Source: DATARH01 sp963734125
GTDB taxonomy: Bacteria; Pseudomonadota; Alphaproteobacteria; ATCC43930; CGMCC-115725
NCBI GenBank assembly: GCA_963734125.1
Contig: CAVTGB010000086.1
Coordinates: 1 to 64,000, forward strand
Reading direction: 5' to 3'
DNA: 64,000 nt
The notes under the pieces are model-generated. The model made no database searches. It saw only the letters and a program-made list of their open reading frames with translations, and had not been told where the DNA came from. This document shows positions 26,130 through 35,377 of this stretch, one piece after another (position 1 is the first letter of the stretch; the number at the start of each line of letters is the position of its first letter). Made by a program: the position numbers and the translations under genes.

Positions 26130-27689
26130 TCATGCGAAGAGGCCGTGGACAAACCAGCGCGGCGGGGGCGAGCCGGGCAGACCGGCGCGGAACAGCCAGA
26201 AGCGCCGCCCCTCTTCGTCCTCGACCCGGTAGTAATCGCGAAGGGCGTCCGCTGCCCCTGAGCCGCCCTCGGTCCACCATTCCTCGGCGATGCGCTCGGG
26301 ACCGTCGGCGCGATGCACCCGATGCGCGCGGCGGCGCCAGGTAAAGCGGAAGGGTGGGTCGTCAGGCAACAGCCAGGATGCCTCGATCGGCTCGGGCGGC
26401 GCGAACAACCGAATGGGGCGAGGGGGTTTCTGGGCAGCTCCCATCCTTCCATGCCTACGGCGCGGGTGGGGCTTGAGCGCAATGGCTGTCATTATCGAGG
26501 CACGTTCGGGGATGTGGGTTTCGCGCAGTTCGATGCGGCCGAGCGCGGCCAGCCCGAGCCGCGCGCCGAGGCGATCGAGCAGCGGGGCCATGTCACTCGC
26601 CGCGACATCGGGGCGGCTATCGAGGACCGCCTGCTCCGGGACGAGCTTCTCGACGGCGAAGACCGCGAGGATCACGTCCTCGATCCCGAGTCCGGGGTCA
26701 ACCGTGTCGAGCCGCGCCGCGAAAAGGCTGGCGAGATGGTGCGGATCGCGGCTCGGCCGGGCGGTGCCGAGGCGGATATGCTCGACCCTTCCGTCGATGC
26801 GGTGAAAGGCGAGGTCGAGCCGGCGCGCGCCCATTCCCTCCCGCGCGAGGCGCGCCGCCAGATCATCGACGAGCCGCTCGATCGCGCGGGCGAGATCGGC
26901 GGGGTCGGCGATCGGTTCGGCAAAGCTCAGACGCACCCGCCGCGTGGGCGCCTCACCCAACGGCGACAGCGGCTCCGGCAATAGCCCCTGCGCCTGATCG
27001 AGGCGACGCGCCACTGCTGCGCCGAAACGGCGGGCGAGCGCATCGCGCGGCATCGGGGTGAGTTCGCCCGTTCGCTTGAGCCCGACCCGGCGCAACCCGG
27101 CGGCGGTCGCGGGGTCGAGCCGCAGCGCTTCGACCGGCAGCGCCGCCAACGCCGCCCGTTCCTCGCCCGGCCCCGGCAGCGCCGGCCGGTTGGCACCGGC
27201 CGCAAAGCGCGCCAGGGCCCAGGCGGCGCCGAGCGTGCCGGCGACCGCGATGCGGTGCGAGATATTCTGGCGTAGGAGGCGCCGCGCAAGATCGTCGGCG
27301 AGCGCCGCCTCACCGCCCCACAGGTGGGCGCAGCCGGTGATCTCGATCTTGACACCGTCGGCGCCGTCCGGAGCGGTCCACGGGCTGTAGCGGCTGCACC
27401 ATTCGGCAAGCCGGTTGAGCGCCGCCGCATCGGCTTCCGGCTCGGCCGGCGATGTGGCAAGGGCGGGCAGGAAGGATAGCGCGTCGGCCAACGGCATGCC
27501 CGGAACGAGGCCAGCCGCCGCGGCTGCCGGATTGACCGCGGCAAGGAGGCGCCGTCCGCCAGCCGCGATGACCGTGGCGAACGGCGGCTCGTCAGCCGGC
27601 GCGTCGGTACTGAGGCTCGGTATCGAGCCCAGCCGGCGCAGTCGATCGATCGGCCAGTTTGGCAGAAAGAGATACATGACCCGTCGCAT
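26130..27689 (-). CDS. imuB: ImuB, Y-family polymerase-like mutasome protein
   Basis: A 519-residue DinB/UmuC-like protein of the imuA-imuB-dnaE2 cassette. It starts MYLFLPNWPIDRLRR, the family equivalent of the polymerase palm start. The catalytic acidic residues of true Y-family polymerases are not evident, as usual for ImuB, which acts as the hub linking DnaE2 and ImuA to the beta clamp. The C-terminal region is long and ends in GSPPPRWFVHGLFA, typical of ImuB. The gene start overlaps the end of imuA by about 98 bases, an arrangement common in this cassette, and the stop is 13 bases before dnaE2. LexA control is expected through the imuA promoter. Confidence 0.92.
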   Translation of the reverse strand: MRRVMYLFLPNWPIDRLRRLGSIPSLSTDAPADEPPFATVIAAGGRRLLAAVNPAAAAAGLVPGMPLADALSFLPALATSPAEPEADAAALNRLAEWCSRYSPWTAPDGADGVKIEITGCAHLWGGEAALADDLARRLLRQNISHRIAVAGTLGAAWALARFAAGANRPALPGPGEERAALAALPVEALRLDPATAAGLRRVGLKRTGELTPMPRDALARRFGAAVARRLDQAQGLLPEPLSPLGEAPTRRVRLSFAEPIADPADLARAIERLVDDLAARLAREGMGARRLDLAFHRIDGRVEHIRLGTARPSRDPHHLASLFAARLDTVDPGLGIEDVILAVFAVEKLVPEQAVLDSRPDVAASDMAPLLDRLGARLGLAALGRIELRETHIPERASIMTAIALKPHPRRRHGRMGAAQKPPRPIRLFAPPEPIEASWLLPDDPPFRFTWRRRAHRVHRADGPERIAEEWWTEGGSGAADALRDYYRVEDEEGRRFWLFRAGLPGSPPPRWFVHGLFA

Positions 27690-28383
27690 CGGCGACCTCC
27701 ATATCCCAGATGCCCGGCGCGCCGCCGCGGCAGCGCCGCAGCTCGACCCGCCAGCGCGGCCGGCCGATGCCGGGTTCGTTCGCGATATCGGCCGAGGGCA
27801 GCGCGGCGACCCGCCAGCGGGTCAATGCCGCGCTCGGCCGGTCGCGCTCGGCCGCGGCCTCGGCGGCATTGCGCCAGCGCCGCAAGATGAGGGCGGTGAC
27901 GCCTGAGCGTTCGGCGGCGAGCTGCAGGCGGCGACCCGCGACCATCGGCAACCGGCCCACTTCGCCGACCACGGCGGCAAGCCCCGAAGCCCGGCCGGTG
28001 CGCAGCCCTTCTTCGACCGCCCACAGGATCTCCTCGTCGTGCGATGCCGTGACCAGCACGAGGCGGGCAGGGTTGAGCCCATGGGCCACAAGGCCGGGGC
28101 CATAAAGGTCTGGGCGTCTCAGGCACCATAGCACCGGCCCGGCGCTGAGCCGGGCGAGGATGCCGGCGGCAAAACCCGCCGCGGCGGCGCCGTCTTCCTC
28201 ATCGCCCCCGGCGCCCAATATCTCGTGCATGGCGCCGAGCGCGAGGCCGCCGCCCGGCAGGCTCAGGTCGAGCGCGGCGACGCCGAACGGCAAGACGCCA
28301 TGCCGGGCGGGCTCTTCGAGATGCCGGATCTGGTCGCGCAGCGCTGAGAGGCTGCTGGCCCGGCGCCAGGTTGGGCGGGACAT
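27592..28383 (-). CDS. imuA: ImuA, RecA-like SOS mutagenesis protein
   Basis: A 263-residue protein with weak RecA similarity, first gene of the SOS mutasome cassette. The N-terminal region LRDQIRHLEEP and LPFGVAALDLSLPGGGLALGAMHEILG corresponds to the RecA core start, but the ATP-binding loop is degenerate, as in other ImuA proteins. The C-terminal part RPRWRVELRRCRGGAPGIWDMEV is the conserved tail thought to contact RecA or ImuB. The ATG at 28383 is preceded by a short GAGGG. A LexA-type box lies 27 bases upstream. Together with ImuB and DnaE2 it drives damage-induced mutagenesis. Confidence 0.9.
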   Translation of the reverse strand: MSRPTWRRASSLSALRDQIRHLEEPARHGVLPFGVAALDLSLPGGGLALGAMHEILGAGGDEEDGAAAAGFAAGILARLSAGPVLWCLRRPDLYGPGLVAHGLNPARLVLVTASHDEEILWAVEEGLRTGRASGLAAVVGEVGRLPMVAGRRLQLAAERSGVTALILRRWRNAAEAAAERDRPSAALTRWRVAALPSADIANEPGIGRPRWRVELRRCRGGAPGIWDMEVADATGHVSLSAKLADRSTAPAGLDTEPQYRRAG

Positions 28384-28409
28384 GCCCTCGGAACACCTTT
28401 ACCTTCGAT

Positions 28410-28424
28410 GTTTCCTTTTTGTTC
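28410..28424 (-). promoter_or_regulatory. LexA-type SOS box upstream of imuA
   Basis: On the plus strand GTTT-CCTTTTT-GTTC; on the coding strand GAAC-N7-AAAC. This differs at one base from the alphaproteobacterial LexA operator GTTC-N7-GTTC. A TTGACA hexamer (28439-28444, minus strand) lies just upstream, so LexA bound here would block the imuA promoter. Location, 27 bases before the imuA start, is typical. Binding is inferred. Confidence 0.7.
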
Positions 28425-28542
28425 TAATTTTATGCGATTGTCAATCCACCTCGTTTTTCCGCTGAGATTAGATGCATCATCGCCAGAGCCCTGCGCGCCG
28501 AGCGCCTGGGCCGCTTTACCCCGGCCAGTAGGCTGCTTCGGG

Positions 28543-29508
28543 CTATGACATCTTCAACAACCGCTTCACATTACCGTTCAACAGCTTCGCCTTATCCTCG
28601 GCGCATAGCGGCAGGGTTTCCAGCCATTTGGCGCCCGGCTGGTTGTCGACGAACGGGTAATCGACCGAAAAGAGGATGCGGTCGATCCCCATCTCCATGA
28701 CGCAGCAGAGCAGCGCCGGATCGGAGAAGAAGCCGCTCGTCGTGATCCAGAAATGCTCGCAGAAGGTGTCGCGGAACCAGGTCGGCCCGGCTCCGTCACG
28801 GGTCAACCCCATATTGATGCGCCACAAATAAAATGGCAGCCCCTCGCCGAGATGGCCGAGGATGATCTTGAGCCGCGGATGGGCATCGAAAACGCCGCCA
28901 AGGATCAATCGGATCGCCTGGGTCGCGGTCTCTACCGTAAAGCCCCAGGCGGCGCGCAGGATGTTCGGGTATTTCTGGTAATATTCCTTGTAATAGGTCT
29001 CGATGATCGCAGGTTGCGGGATGCCGGGATGGATGTAGAGCGGCACGTCGAGGGCTTGCGCCCGCTCGAAGATCGGCCAGAAGCGTTTGTCGTCGTGGAA
29101 TACCCCGTTGGTCAGGCCGTGGATCATCGCCCCCTTGAAGCCGAGCCGGGTGACGGCGCGCTCCAGTTCGTCCGCCGCCGCCTGGGGATCGGCGGTCGGC
29201 AGCGCGGCGAAGGCGGCGAAGCGATCGGGATGACGCTGGACCGCCTCGTACAGCCGGTCGTTGACGCGATGCTCCAGCGGCACCGCGGTTGCCGCGTCGA
29301 GCTTCTGCAGCGACGGATTGGCGTGGCTCAGCACCTGGATGTCGATGCCGGCCTCGTCCATCTCTTTCAGCCGCAGCGCGCCGAGGTCGTCGAGGCGCTC
29401 GACGATCCGCCGAGCGCTCGTCTGATCGAGCCCGCTGACATGGGTTCTGACCTCGGCATCGAAGTAATGTTCCTCAAGCGCGATAACCTGGGGCTTGGTC
29501 GCCATCAT
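28543..29508 (-). CDS. amidohydrolase family 2 / ACMSD-like metal-dependent decarboxylase or hydrolase
   Basis: A 321-residue TIM-barrel enzyme close to gamma-resorcylate decarboxylase and ACMSD. Metal ligands by alignment are Glu12 and His14 in ALEEHY, His in LYIHPGIP, His in ILGHLGEGLPFYLWRI and Asp in ILFSVDYPF. This set fits non-hydrolytic decarboxylation of hydroxybenzoates or a related C-C cleavage. Two adjacent ATGs start the gene; the second (29505) is better spaced from GGAGG. It lies alone between the imuA promoter region and the potassium channel gene, on the minus strand. The natural substrate, probably an aromatic or unsaturated acid, is not known. Confidence 0.87.
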   Translation of the reverse strand: MMATKPQVIALEEHYFDAEVRTHVSGLDQTSARRIVERLDDLGALRLKEMDEAGIDIQVLSHANPSLQKLDAATAVPLEHRVNDRLYEAVQRHPDRFAAFAALPTADPQAAADELERAVTRLGFKGAMIHGLTNGVFHDDKRFWPIFERAQALDVPLYIHPGIPQPAIIETYYKEYYQKYPNILRAAWGFTVETATQAIRLILGGVFDAHPRLKIILGHLGEGLPFYLWRINMGLTRDGAGPTWFRDTFCEHFWITTSGFFSDPALLCCVMEMGIDRILFSVDYPFVDNQPGAKWLETLPLCAEDKAKLLNGNVKRLLKMS

Positions 29509-29638
29509 TTCCTCCGCGATATCTGCGCCTTAGTTAGTTTTATCCGGCGAGGGTAACGCTGTCATCGAGATGAGGCCACGGAAACACGCTGAATTGTCAA
29601 CGCTGCCGGCGCCAACCGCAGCGCGGCGCGACGACATC

Positions 29639-30871
29639 TCAGCCCGATCCTTCGGCCGCGACCGGTGGATGGGCGCGATGGCGGGGGATCTCGGCGCCGA
29701 TCCGCTTCCTTGCCTCTTCGCGGATGACGCGCGCCAGCTCAGGCTGGCGGGCGAGCAATTCGTGGAAATCGACGATGTCGAGCGCCAATAGTTTGCAGTC
29801 GCGGGTGGCGACGACGGTGGCGTTCCGCGGATCGCCGGTCAAGAGGGCCAGTTCGCCGAGGAAATGCCCGGCCCCGAGACGGATCGGACCGGATTGCAGC
29901 TGTACCTCGTACTCGCCCTCGACGACGAAGTACATGCAGTCGCCGGGCTCGCCGCGGCGCATGATGACGGAGCCTTGCGGGTAGTCCCGCGAGCGTAAGA
30001 GGCGTGCGACCTCGGCGATCAGCGATGCCCCGATATGGTGGAAAAACGGCACCTTGGCGACGAGTTCCCAGGTGCGCAGAAACTCGCGTCGGCGCAGTTC
30101 CTCGGCATAGCCGTTGACGATGATGCCGGTCCACAGTGCAAAGATCAGGATGCCGCCGACCATGACGATGCCGGAAAGGGCCCGCCCGGCGATCGTGCTC
30201 GGCACGACATCGCCATAGCCGGTCGTCGTCATCGTCACGATGCCCCACCACAACGCCGCCGGGATCGAGGCGAATGCTTCCGGGTTCTCGGGATGCGCGT
30301 GGCGCTCCAGGAGGTAGGCAAGACTGGCAGCGGCGAGCAGCACGATGGCAAAGCCGAGCAGCACCGACAACAGCTGTTGGCGCGCGTGGCTGATGACCCG
30401 GCCAAGGCTCGCCAGCCCCGGCGAATAGCGGACGAATTTGAATGCCCAGACAAAGCCGAAGAGCCCCGCCTCGGGGACATGCAAGAGAGCGATGAGCCCG
30501 GGCAATGCGCTGATCAGATCGAAGACGCCACCGAGCGAGGCCGCCCAGGCGAACTGCGCTTCGAGCGGCCGGCGATGTTCGCCGCCGGGGGCTTCGGTCG
30601 CGGTGATCAGACGAGCCACGTATTCGGCGAGAAAAAACGCCGCGACGGTATAAAACCCGATCACGAGCCACCGGCCGTAAGCCTCCGCCATCGCCGTCAC
30701 AGTCGCCATCATCATGATCGCAATGCCGACAAGGACCATCAGATGGTGGACGAGCCGAAAGGCCCATGCCCCGGTATCAGAGGTTTCGGGCTGCAGCAGG
30801 AGGTACAAGCGCCGCCGGGACATTGCGCTATTGTAAGAGGGTGCGCGGTCAGCCGGAATAGCCACCGTCAT
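29639..30871 (-). CDS. ion channel of the K+ channel family with C-terminal cyclic-nucleotide-binding domain
   Basis: A 410-residue protein with six predicted helices (about 42-260): voltage-sensor-like S1-S4, including RYSPGLASLGRVI with few basic residues, then the pore. The selectivity filter is TMTTTGYGD near residues 213-221, a potassium filter. Residues about 285-395 form a CNBD (GDCMYFVVEGEYEVQL; GHFLGELALLTGDPRNATVVA), with the Arg/Gly-Glu motif of the phosphate-binding cassette. The layout matches bacterial cyclic-nucleotide-gated channels such as MloK1. An alternative ATG (MSRRRLYLL) lies 48 bases in. It is read divergently from the dehydratase gene at 30940. Confidence 0.88.
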   Translation of the reverse strand: MTVAIPADRAPSYNSAMSRRRLYLLLQPETSDTGAWAFRLVHHLMVLVGIAIMMMATVTAMAEAYGRWLVIGFYTVAAFFLAEYVARLITATEAPGGEHRRPLEAQFAWAASLGGVFDLISALPGLIALLHVPEAGLFGFVWAFKFVRYSPGLASLGRVISHARQQLLSVLLGFAIVLLAAASLAYLLERHAHPENPEAFASIPAALWWGIVTMTTTGYGDVVPSTIAGRALSGIVMVGGILIFALWTGIIVNGYAEELRRREFLRTWELVAKVPFFHHIGASLIAEVARLLRSRDYPQGSVIMRRGEPGDCMYFVVEGEYEVQLQSGPIRLGAGHFLGELALLTGDPRNATVVATRDCKLLALDIVDFHELLARQPELARVIREEARKRIGAEIPRHRAHPPVAAEGSG

Positions 30872-30900
30872 TTCCCGCTCAGTTCGATCTTTGCTATAGA
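30872..30900 (+). promoter_or_regulatory. possible promoter of the PglF/WbpM-type gene
   Basis: TGCTATAGA (30892-30900) looks like an extended -10 element; the -35 region (TTTCCC, about 30871-30876) is poor, spaced 18 bases. It lies about 40 bases before the TTG start of the dehydratase gene in the divergent intergenic gap. Tentative. Confidence 0.3.
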
Positions 30901-30939
30901 ACTCCCTCTTTACGCAGACCGCTAGGCAGCATTCGCCCT

Positions 30940-32901
30940 TTGTCGATCCTCCCGCAATCCCGCCGCGCCATCTTTGCCTTTCTCCACGATGTGGTCATGG
31001 CCGGGCTGTCGTTTGCGCTGGCGCTCTATCTGCGGCTCGGCGACGGCCTGCTCGCGAATGAGCCGCGGCTGACGATCCTCTACGGCGTCTCGTTCACCGT
31101 GACAGCCGCGGTGGTTTTCCTCCTGACCGGTCTCTACCGCGGCATCTGGCGCTACGCCTCGTTGCCCGATCTATTCAACATCGCGCGTGCCGCGACCCTG
31201 ACCGAGCTGGTGTTTCTGCCGGTCATGTTTCTCTTTACCCGGCTCGATACCTTGCCGCGGTCGCTTTTATTGATCGACTGGCTGGTCCTGATCGCGCTGT
31301 TGGGCGGGCCGCGGCTTGCCTATCGGCTCTACAAAGACCGCGGCCTCGACCACTTTCTGGAGCGCGGACGGGGCACGAGTGTGCCGGTTCTGCTGATCAG
31401 CACCAAGGAGGGCGCCGACACCTTCATCCGTGAAACGGTGCGCGACCGCAACGCAGTCTATCGCGTGATCGGCGTCTTGTCCGATACGCGGTCGCGGGTC
31501 GGCCGGGAGATCTATGGCGTGCCGGTGCTGGGCACGATCGATGCGCTCGAAACCGTCGTTGCCGCACTCGACCGACGCGGCCGGCGCCCGCAAAAGCTGG
31601 TGATCACCGCGCAGGGCCTGCCCGGTGCCGAAATGCGCGATCTGCTCGACCGTGCCGATGCGCTGGCCATGCCGCTGGCGCGTCTGCCGCGCATGATCGA
31701 GTTCCAGGAGACCCGCACCGATTCTTCCGGCGCGCTCATCGACCTCGTCCGACCGATCGCGCTCGAGGATCTGCTCGGGCGGGCGCAGGCGGTGCTCGAC
31801 CGTGAAGCGATGGCCCGGTTGATCGGTGGCCGGCGCATCCTGGTCACCGGCGCCGGCGGCACGATCGGCTCCGAACTGGTCCGCCAGATCGCCGCCCTGT
31901 CCCCGGCGCGGCTGGTCCTGGTCGACCACAGCGAATCTCTGCTTTACGCGATCGATTGCGAATTGCACGAGCGCTGGCCCCAACTCGCTGTCCAGCCGCT
32001 GCTTGCCGATGTGCGCGAGCGCTCCCGGATCGACGCGGTCGTCGCCGTGGAACAGCCGCAGATCGTGTTTCATGCCGCCGCTTTGAAGCACGTGCCGATG
32101 GTCGAGGCCAACCCGATCGAGGGCGTCATGACCAACGTCATCGGCAGCCGCAACGTCGCCGAGACGGCGCGCGCCCACGGTGCCGGGCTCGTCGTGATGG
32201 TCTCGACAGACAAGGCTGTCGACCCGGCCAGCGTCATGGGGGCGACCAAGCGCCTTGCCGAAGCCTTCTGCCAGGCGCTCGATATCGGTGAGGCGCGCCG
32301 GGGCGCCCAGGGCACCCGGTTCGTCACCGTGCGGTTCGGCAATGTCCTCGGATCAACGGGGTCGGTGGTGCCGCTGTTCGCGCGCCAGCTCGCCGCTGGC
32401 GGGCCGCTGACGGTGACGCATCCCGAGGTCAGCCGGTTTTTCATGACCGTGCGCGAGGCGGTCGAGCTGGTGCTCGAAGCCTCGGCCGGCGCACCCCAGG
32501 CCGATGAAGGCGAGGGGCGCGGCAAGATTTTCGTCCTCGAAATGGGTGAGCCCGTCCGCATCGTCGACTTGGCGCGCCAGATGATCCGTCTCGCCGGGTT
32601 GACCCCCGAGCGCGATGTAAAAATCACCTATATCGGGCTGCGTCCCGGCGAGAAGCTGCATGAGGTGCTGTTTCATGCGGCCGAAACGCCGGTCCCGACG
32701 AGGAACCCGGCGTTCCGCCTCGCGGCGCCGCGCACCGCCGATTATGCCGTGCTCGCCCGCTCGATCGACGAACTCGAAGAGCACGCACGCGCCGGCCGCG
32801 AGGCGCGGGTGCTCGACCTGTTGCACCGCCTGGTGCCGGAATACCGCAGCCAGTCGCCGGCCGCGCACGCCTCACCCGCCCGCGCGGCGGGTTTGAGCTG
32901 A
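30940..32901 (+). CDS. membrane-bound nucleotide-sugar 4,6-dehydratase/epimerase, PglF/WbpM/CapD family
   Basis: A 653-residue protein starting at TTG 30940, the only start before the first helix. Four N-terminal membrane helices (about 12-130) lead into a CoA-binding-like region (about 145-260) and then an extended SDR domain with cofactor loop VTGAGGTIGSELVRQ near 303. The active site reads STDKAVDPASVMGATKR, with Met in place of the usual Tyr (SMK type), as in PglF and WbpM, which make UDP-4-keto-6-deoxy sugars from UDP-GlcNAc. The end GLRPGEKLHEVL is typical. Product would feed capsule, O-antigen or glycoprotein synthesis. It overlaps the DUF3108 gene (TGATG); no other glycan genes are nearby. 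Confidence 0.9.
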   Translation: MSILPQSRRAIFAFLHDVVMAGLSFALALYLRLGDGLLANEPRLTILYGVSFTVTAAVVFLLTGLYRGIWRYASLPDLFNIARAATLTELVFLPVMFLFTRLDTLPRSLLLIDWLVLIALLGGPRLAYRLYKDRGLDHFLERGRGTSVPVLLISTKEGADTFIRETVRDRNAVYRVIGVLSDTRSRVGREIYGVPVLGTIDALETVVAALDRRGRRPQKLVITAQGLPGAEMRDLLDRADALAMPLARLPRMIEFQETRTDSSGALIDLVRPIALEDLLGRAQAVLDREAMARLIGGRRILVTGAGGTIGSELVRQIAALSPARLVLVDHSESLLYAIDCELHERWPQLAVQPLLADVRERSRIDAVVAVEQPQIVFHAAALKHVPMVEANPIEGVMTNVIGSRNVAETARAHGAGLVVMVSTDKAVDPASVMGATKRLAEAFCQALDIGEARRGAQGTRFVTVRFGNVLGSTGSVVPLFARQLAAGGPLTVTHPEVSRFFMTVREAVELVLEASAGAPQADEGEGRGKIFVLEMGEPVRIVDLARQMIRLAGLTPERDVKITYIGLRPGEKLHEVLFHAAETPVPTRNPAFRLAAPRTADYAVLARSIDELEEHARAGREARVLDLLHRLVPEYRSQSPAAHASPARAAGLS

Positions 32902-33692
32902 TGCTGCGGGCGGCGGCCCTCGTCTCGGTTGTCGTCGCAGTTCTCAATAGCGCCCATGCCGGGAGCGCCCACGCCGACGAGACCGCCGCGCTTTACCAAG
33001 CCTATTGGGCGGGGCTGCCGGCTGGAGAAATTCGCTTGACGCTGCGCGACGACCCCGACCTCTATCGGGGCGAGATCCTCATCCGCACCGTCGGCCTGGC
33101 CCGCCTGGCGACGCGATTTCGCGGCAGCGCGGTCAGCGAAGGGCGGCTCGCCCCGGCGCTTCTCCCGGTGCCGGTCCGCTATGATGCGGTCTACGATCTG
33201 CGCAAGCGGCGCGATCGGCGCATCAGCATGAATTTCGCGCCGCGCGCGGGGATCACGATCGCCGAGCGCGGTGCGGCGGACACCAGCAACAAGCCGCCGT
33301 TGGCCGAGCCCTTCCGCGCCAACGTGCTCGACCCGTTGAGCGCGCTGGCGGCGATCCGCCATGAGCTGCGCCAGGGCCGTCGCGGCGAGTTTACGGTCCC
33401 GGTCTATGACGGCGCGCGGCGCTTCGATGTGATCGTCCGCGTCCTGCCCCGGGAGTCGGGCGAGTCGCGCGACCGGGCCCTGCAACTCGAACTGACCTTG
33501 TCACCGATCGCCGGGTTCAAGGGCGAGACCAGCGAGGACGGCGACCCCGATACCGCGCCGCGGCCGGTCACGCTGAGGATTTCCGACGACTCGCGCCTGA
33601 TGCCGCTGTCGATGCGCGTGTCGCTCTATTATCTGCCGCTCGCTGTCGAGCTGAGCCGCTGGTGCGGCGCTGCCGCGCCGTGTCCCTGGTAG
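32901..33692 (+). CDS. DUF3108 domain-containing exported protein
   Basis: A 263-residue protein with signal peptide MLRAAALVSVVVAVLNSAHAGSAHA, cut near residue 25, then a DUF3108 domain: YQAYWAGLPAGEIRLTL, VRYDAVYDLRKRRDRRISMNF, VLDPLSALAAI and YDGARRFDV are family blocks. Such periplasmic proteins probably fold as a lipocalin-like beta barrel; their function is not established. The start shares its A with the preceding TGA, so translation is coupled to the PglF/WbpM-type gene. The end (WCGAAAPCPW) holds two cysteines that may form a disulphide. A 7-bp GC hairpin (33761-33779) lies after the stop, without a T run. Confidence 0.83.
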   Translation: MLRAAALVSVVVAVLNSAHAGSAHADETAALYQAYWAGLPAGEIRLTLRDDPDLYRGEILIRTVGLARLATRFRGSAVSEGRLAPALLPVPVRYDAVYDLRKRRDRRISMNFAPRAGITIAERGAADTSNKPPLAEPFRANVLDPLSALAAIRHELRQGRRGEFTVPVYDGARRFDVIVRVLPRESGESRDRALQLELTLSPIAGFKGETSEDGDPDTAPRPVTLRISDDSRLMPLSMRVSLYYLPLAVELSRWCGAAAPCPW

Positions 33693-33865
33693 TTGCCGAT
33701 TCGCGTCTTCGGGCAAGGGTGCGGTCGCGATAACCCGCTCCCCGGCCTGCGGCGGATGAACGCGCGGTTTGCCCGCGCGGTATCACGGTTATCGGCGGTA
33801 TTATGGGTACCGGTCCGCCGCAGACTGGCGATGAGCAGGCTGGCGATGATCGAGGAGAGCGGCTG

Positions 33866-34057
33866 GTGAGAGCGGTATTTTTCGTGTTGGCGGTGGCCAT
33901 CCTCGCGAGTGGGTGCGGTTCCGACGACAAGCCGGTCTCGACCCAGAGCGAAGCGAGCTCGGAACAAATCCTCAAAAAGGACTGCGCCGACCCGAAATGG
34001 CGCGAGCAGAATCTTGGTCTCTGGTACTCGGTGTGCCGCCAGCCGCTGCGCTGGTGA
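33866..34057 (+). CDS. small lipoprotein of unknown function
   Basis: A 63-residue protein starting at GTG 33866, eight bases after GAGGAG. The N terminus VRAVFFVLAVAILASGC is a lipoprotein signal with Cys17 as the lipid anchor (Ala-Ser-Gly-Cys). The mature part is short and polar (SDDKPVSTQSEASSEQIL), then KKDCADPKWREQNLGLWYSVCRQPLRW with two further cysteines. Similar tails (DPKW...LGLWYSVC) occur in small alphaproteobacterial proteins of unknown role. An in-frame ATG at 33803 is possible but gives a long charged leader. The stop abuts the convergent MFS transporter stop with no spacer. Confidence 0.6.
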   Translation: MRAVFFVLAVAILASGCGSDDKPVSTQSEASSEQILKKDCADPKWREQNLGLWYSVCRQPLRW

Positions 34058-35377
34058 TCACTCTGCCGGCACCGCGACCGGCTCGCGCGTCGCCCGGTCG
34101 GTGCCCCGGTCGGCGCGGATGAACAGAACCATCAGCGCGGCGGCGATGCACAACAGCCCCGAAAGGATGAAGGCTTCGAGGTAGGTGCCAAAAGCGATCC
34201 GTAAGAGCCCGCCGAGATAGGCAGCCAGAGCGCCGCCGACCATGTGGATCGCGGTGATCCAGGCGACCATGATGCCGATCCGATCCGCGCCAACCGCACG
34301 GGTCAAGAGCCGCACCGTCGGCGGGACGCTGGCGATCCAGTCGAGCCCGTAAAACGCGCTGAACAAACTCAGACCGTAAAACGACATGTCGAATGCGAAC
34401 GGCAGGTACATTAGCGACAACCCCCGCAGCCCGTAATACCAGAACAACAGAAAGCGGTTGTCCCAGCGGTCGCTGAGCCAGCCCGACAAGGTCCCGCCGA
34501 TGAACGAGAACACACCGGTCGCGGCGAGCAGACCCGCGCCGGTGATCTCGGTCAGGCCGTGATCGACGCAAGCCGGGATCAGATGGGTGCCGATGAGCCC
34601 ATTGGTCGTCGCCCCGCAGATGAAGTAGGCGCCGGCGATCAGCCAGACGTCCCGTGATCGCGCTCCGTCGGCGAGGGCGCGAAACGTGACCGCGATCGGA
34701 TTGGCCGTCGGCCGCGCCGGGGGACCGGCCACGCGCAAGCCGCCATAACGGGCAAGACCGAGATCCTGCGGCCGCTCGCGCATCAACAAGGCGATCAGTG
34801 GCACGAAAATCATCACGCTGGCAGCCAGGCTCAGCGACATCACCCGCCAGCCAGCATAGGTCACCAGAGTGGCCATCGTCGGCAGGAACACCAGTTGCCC
34901 CGCCGCGCTGGCCGCGGTCAGAACCCCGATCACGACGCCTTGGCGCCGCTCGAACCAGCGCGCAGCGATGAGGGCTGCGAGGTAGGGGCCGATGAAGCCG
35001 CAGCCGATGCCGACGACGACACCCCACAGCAATATCAGCTGCCAAGGTGCATGCATCGCCGGGGTCAGCGCCACACCCAACGCGCTCGCGGTCAATGACA
35101 GCGCGATCGTCCGGCGCACGCCAAAGCGGTCCATCAATGCCGCGGCAAACGGCCCGATGAGGCCGTAAAGCAGGAGATTGACCCCGATCGCAAACGAGAT
35201 CGTCGCGCGCGACCAGTGGAATTCGGCTTCGAGCGGCACGATGAGGACGCTGGGCGCCGCCCGCACCCCGGCGGTCAAGAGCACCACCAGGAAGGTGACC
35301 GCGGCGATGATCCAGCCGTAATGCAGCCGGCCCCCGAGAAATGGCTGGTGGGCGGGCGGGGGCGCGGTCGCGGTCAA
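34058..35377 (-). CDS. MFS transporter (oxalate/formate antiporter-like, monocarboxylate family)
   Basis: A 439-residue membrane transporter with about 12 predicted helices. The TTG at 35377 is preferred because GAGGAG lies 5 bases upstream and only a short leader precedes LHYGWIIAAVTFLV; an ATG at 35461 gives a 28-residue non-family extension. The MFS A-like motif is AALMDRFGVRRTI and the second-half copy GWLSDRWDNRFLL. The start GWIIAAVTFLVVLLTAGVRAAPSVLIVPLEAEFHWSR resembles oxalate:formate antiporter and monocarboxylate carriers. Its substrate is probably a small organic acid. It is divergent from the phosphoribosyltransferase gene and convergent with the small lipoprotein. Confidence 0.85.
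   Translation of the reverse strand: MTATAPPPAHQPFLGGRLHYGWIIAAVTFLVVLLTAGVRAAPSVLIVPLEAEFHWSRATISFAIGVNLLLYGLIGPFAAALMDRFGVRRTIALSLTASALGVALTPAMHAPWQLILLWGVVVGIGCGFIGPYLAALIAARWFERRQGVVIGVLTAASAAGQLVFLPTMATLVTYAGWRVMSLSLAASVMIFVPLIALLMRERPQDLGLARYGGLRVAGPPARPTANPIAVTFRALADGARSRDVWLIAGAYFICGATTNGLIGTHLIPACVDHGLTEITGAGLLAATGVFSFIGGTLSGWLSDRWDNRFLLFWYYGLRGLSLMYLPFAFDMSFYGLSLFSAFYGLDWIASVPPTVRLLTRAVGADRIGIMVAWITAIHMVGGALAAYLGGLLRIAFGTYLEAFILSGLLCIAAALMVLFIRADRGTDRATREPVAVPAE

Noticed and set aside
24464..26344. 626-codon open frame opposite dnaE2
   Set aside because: High GC with strong third-position bias keeps the antisense frame open; the dnaE2 protein is a clear family member and the antisense translation shows no recognisable domain.
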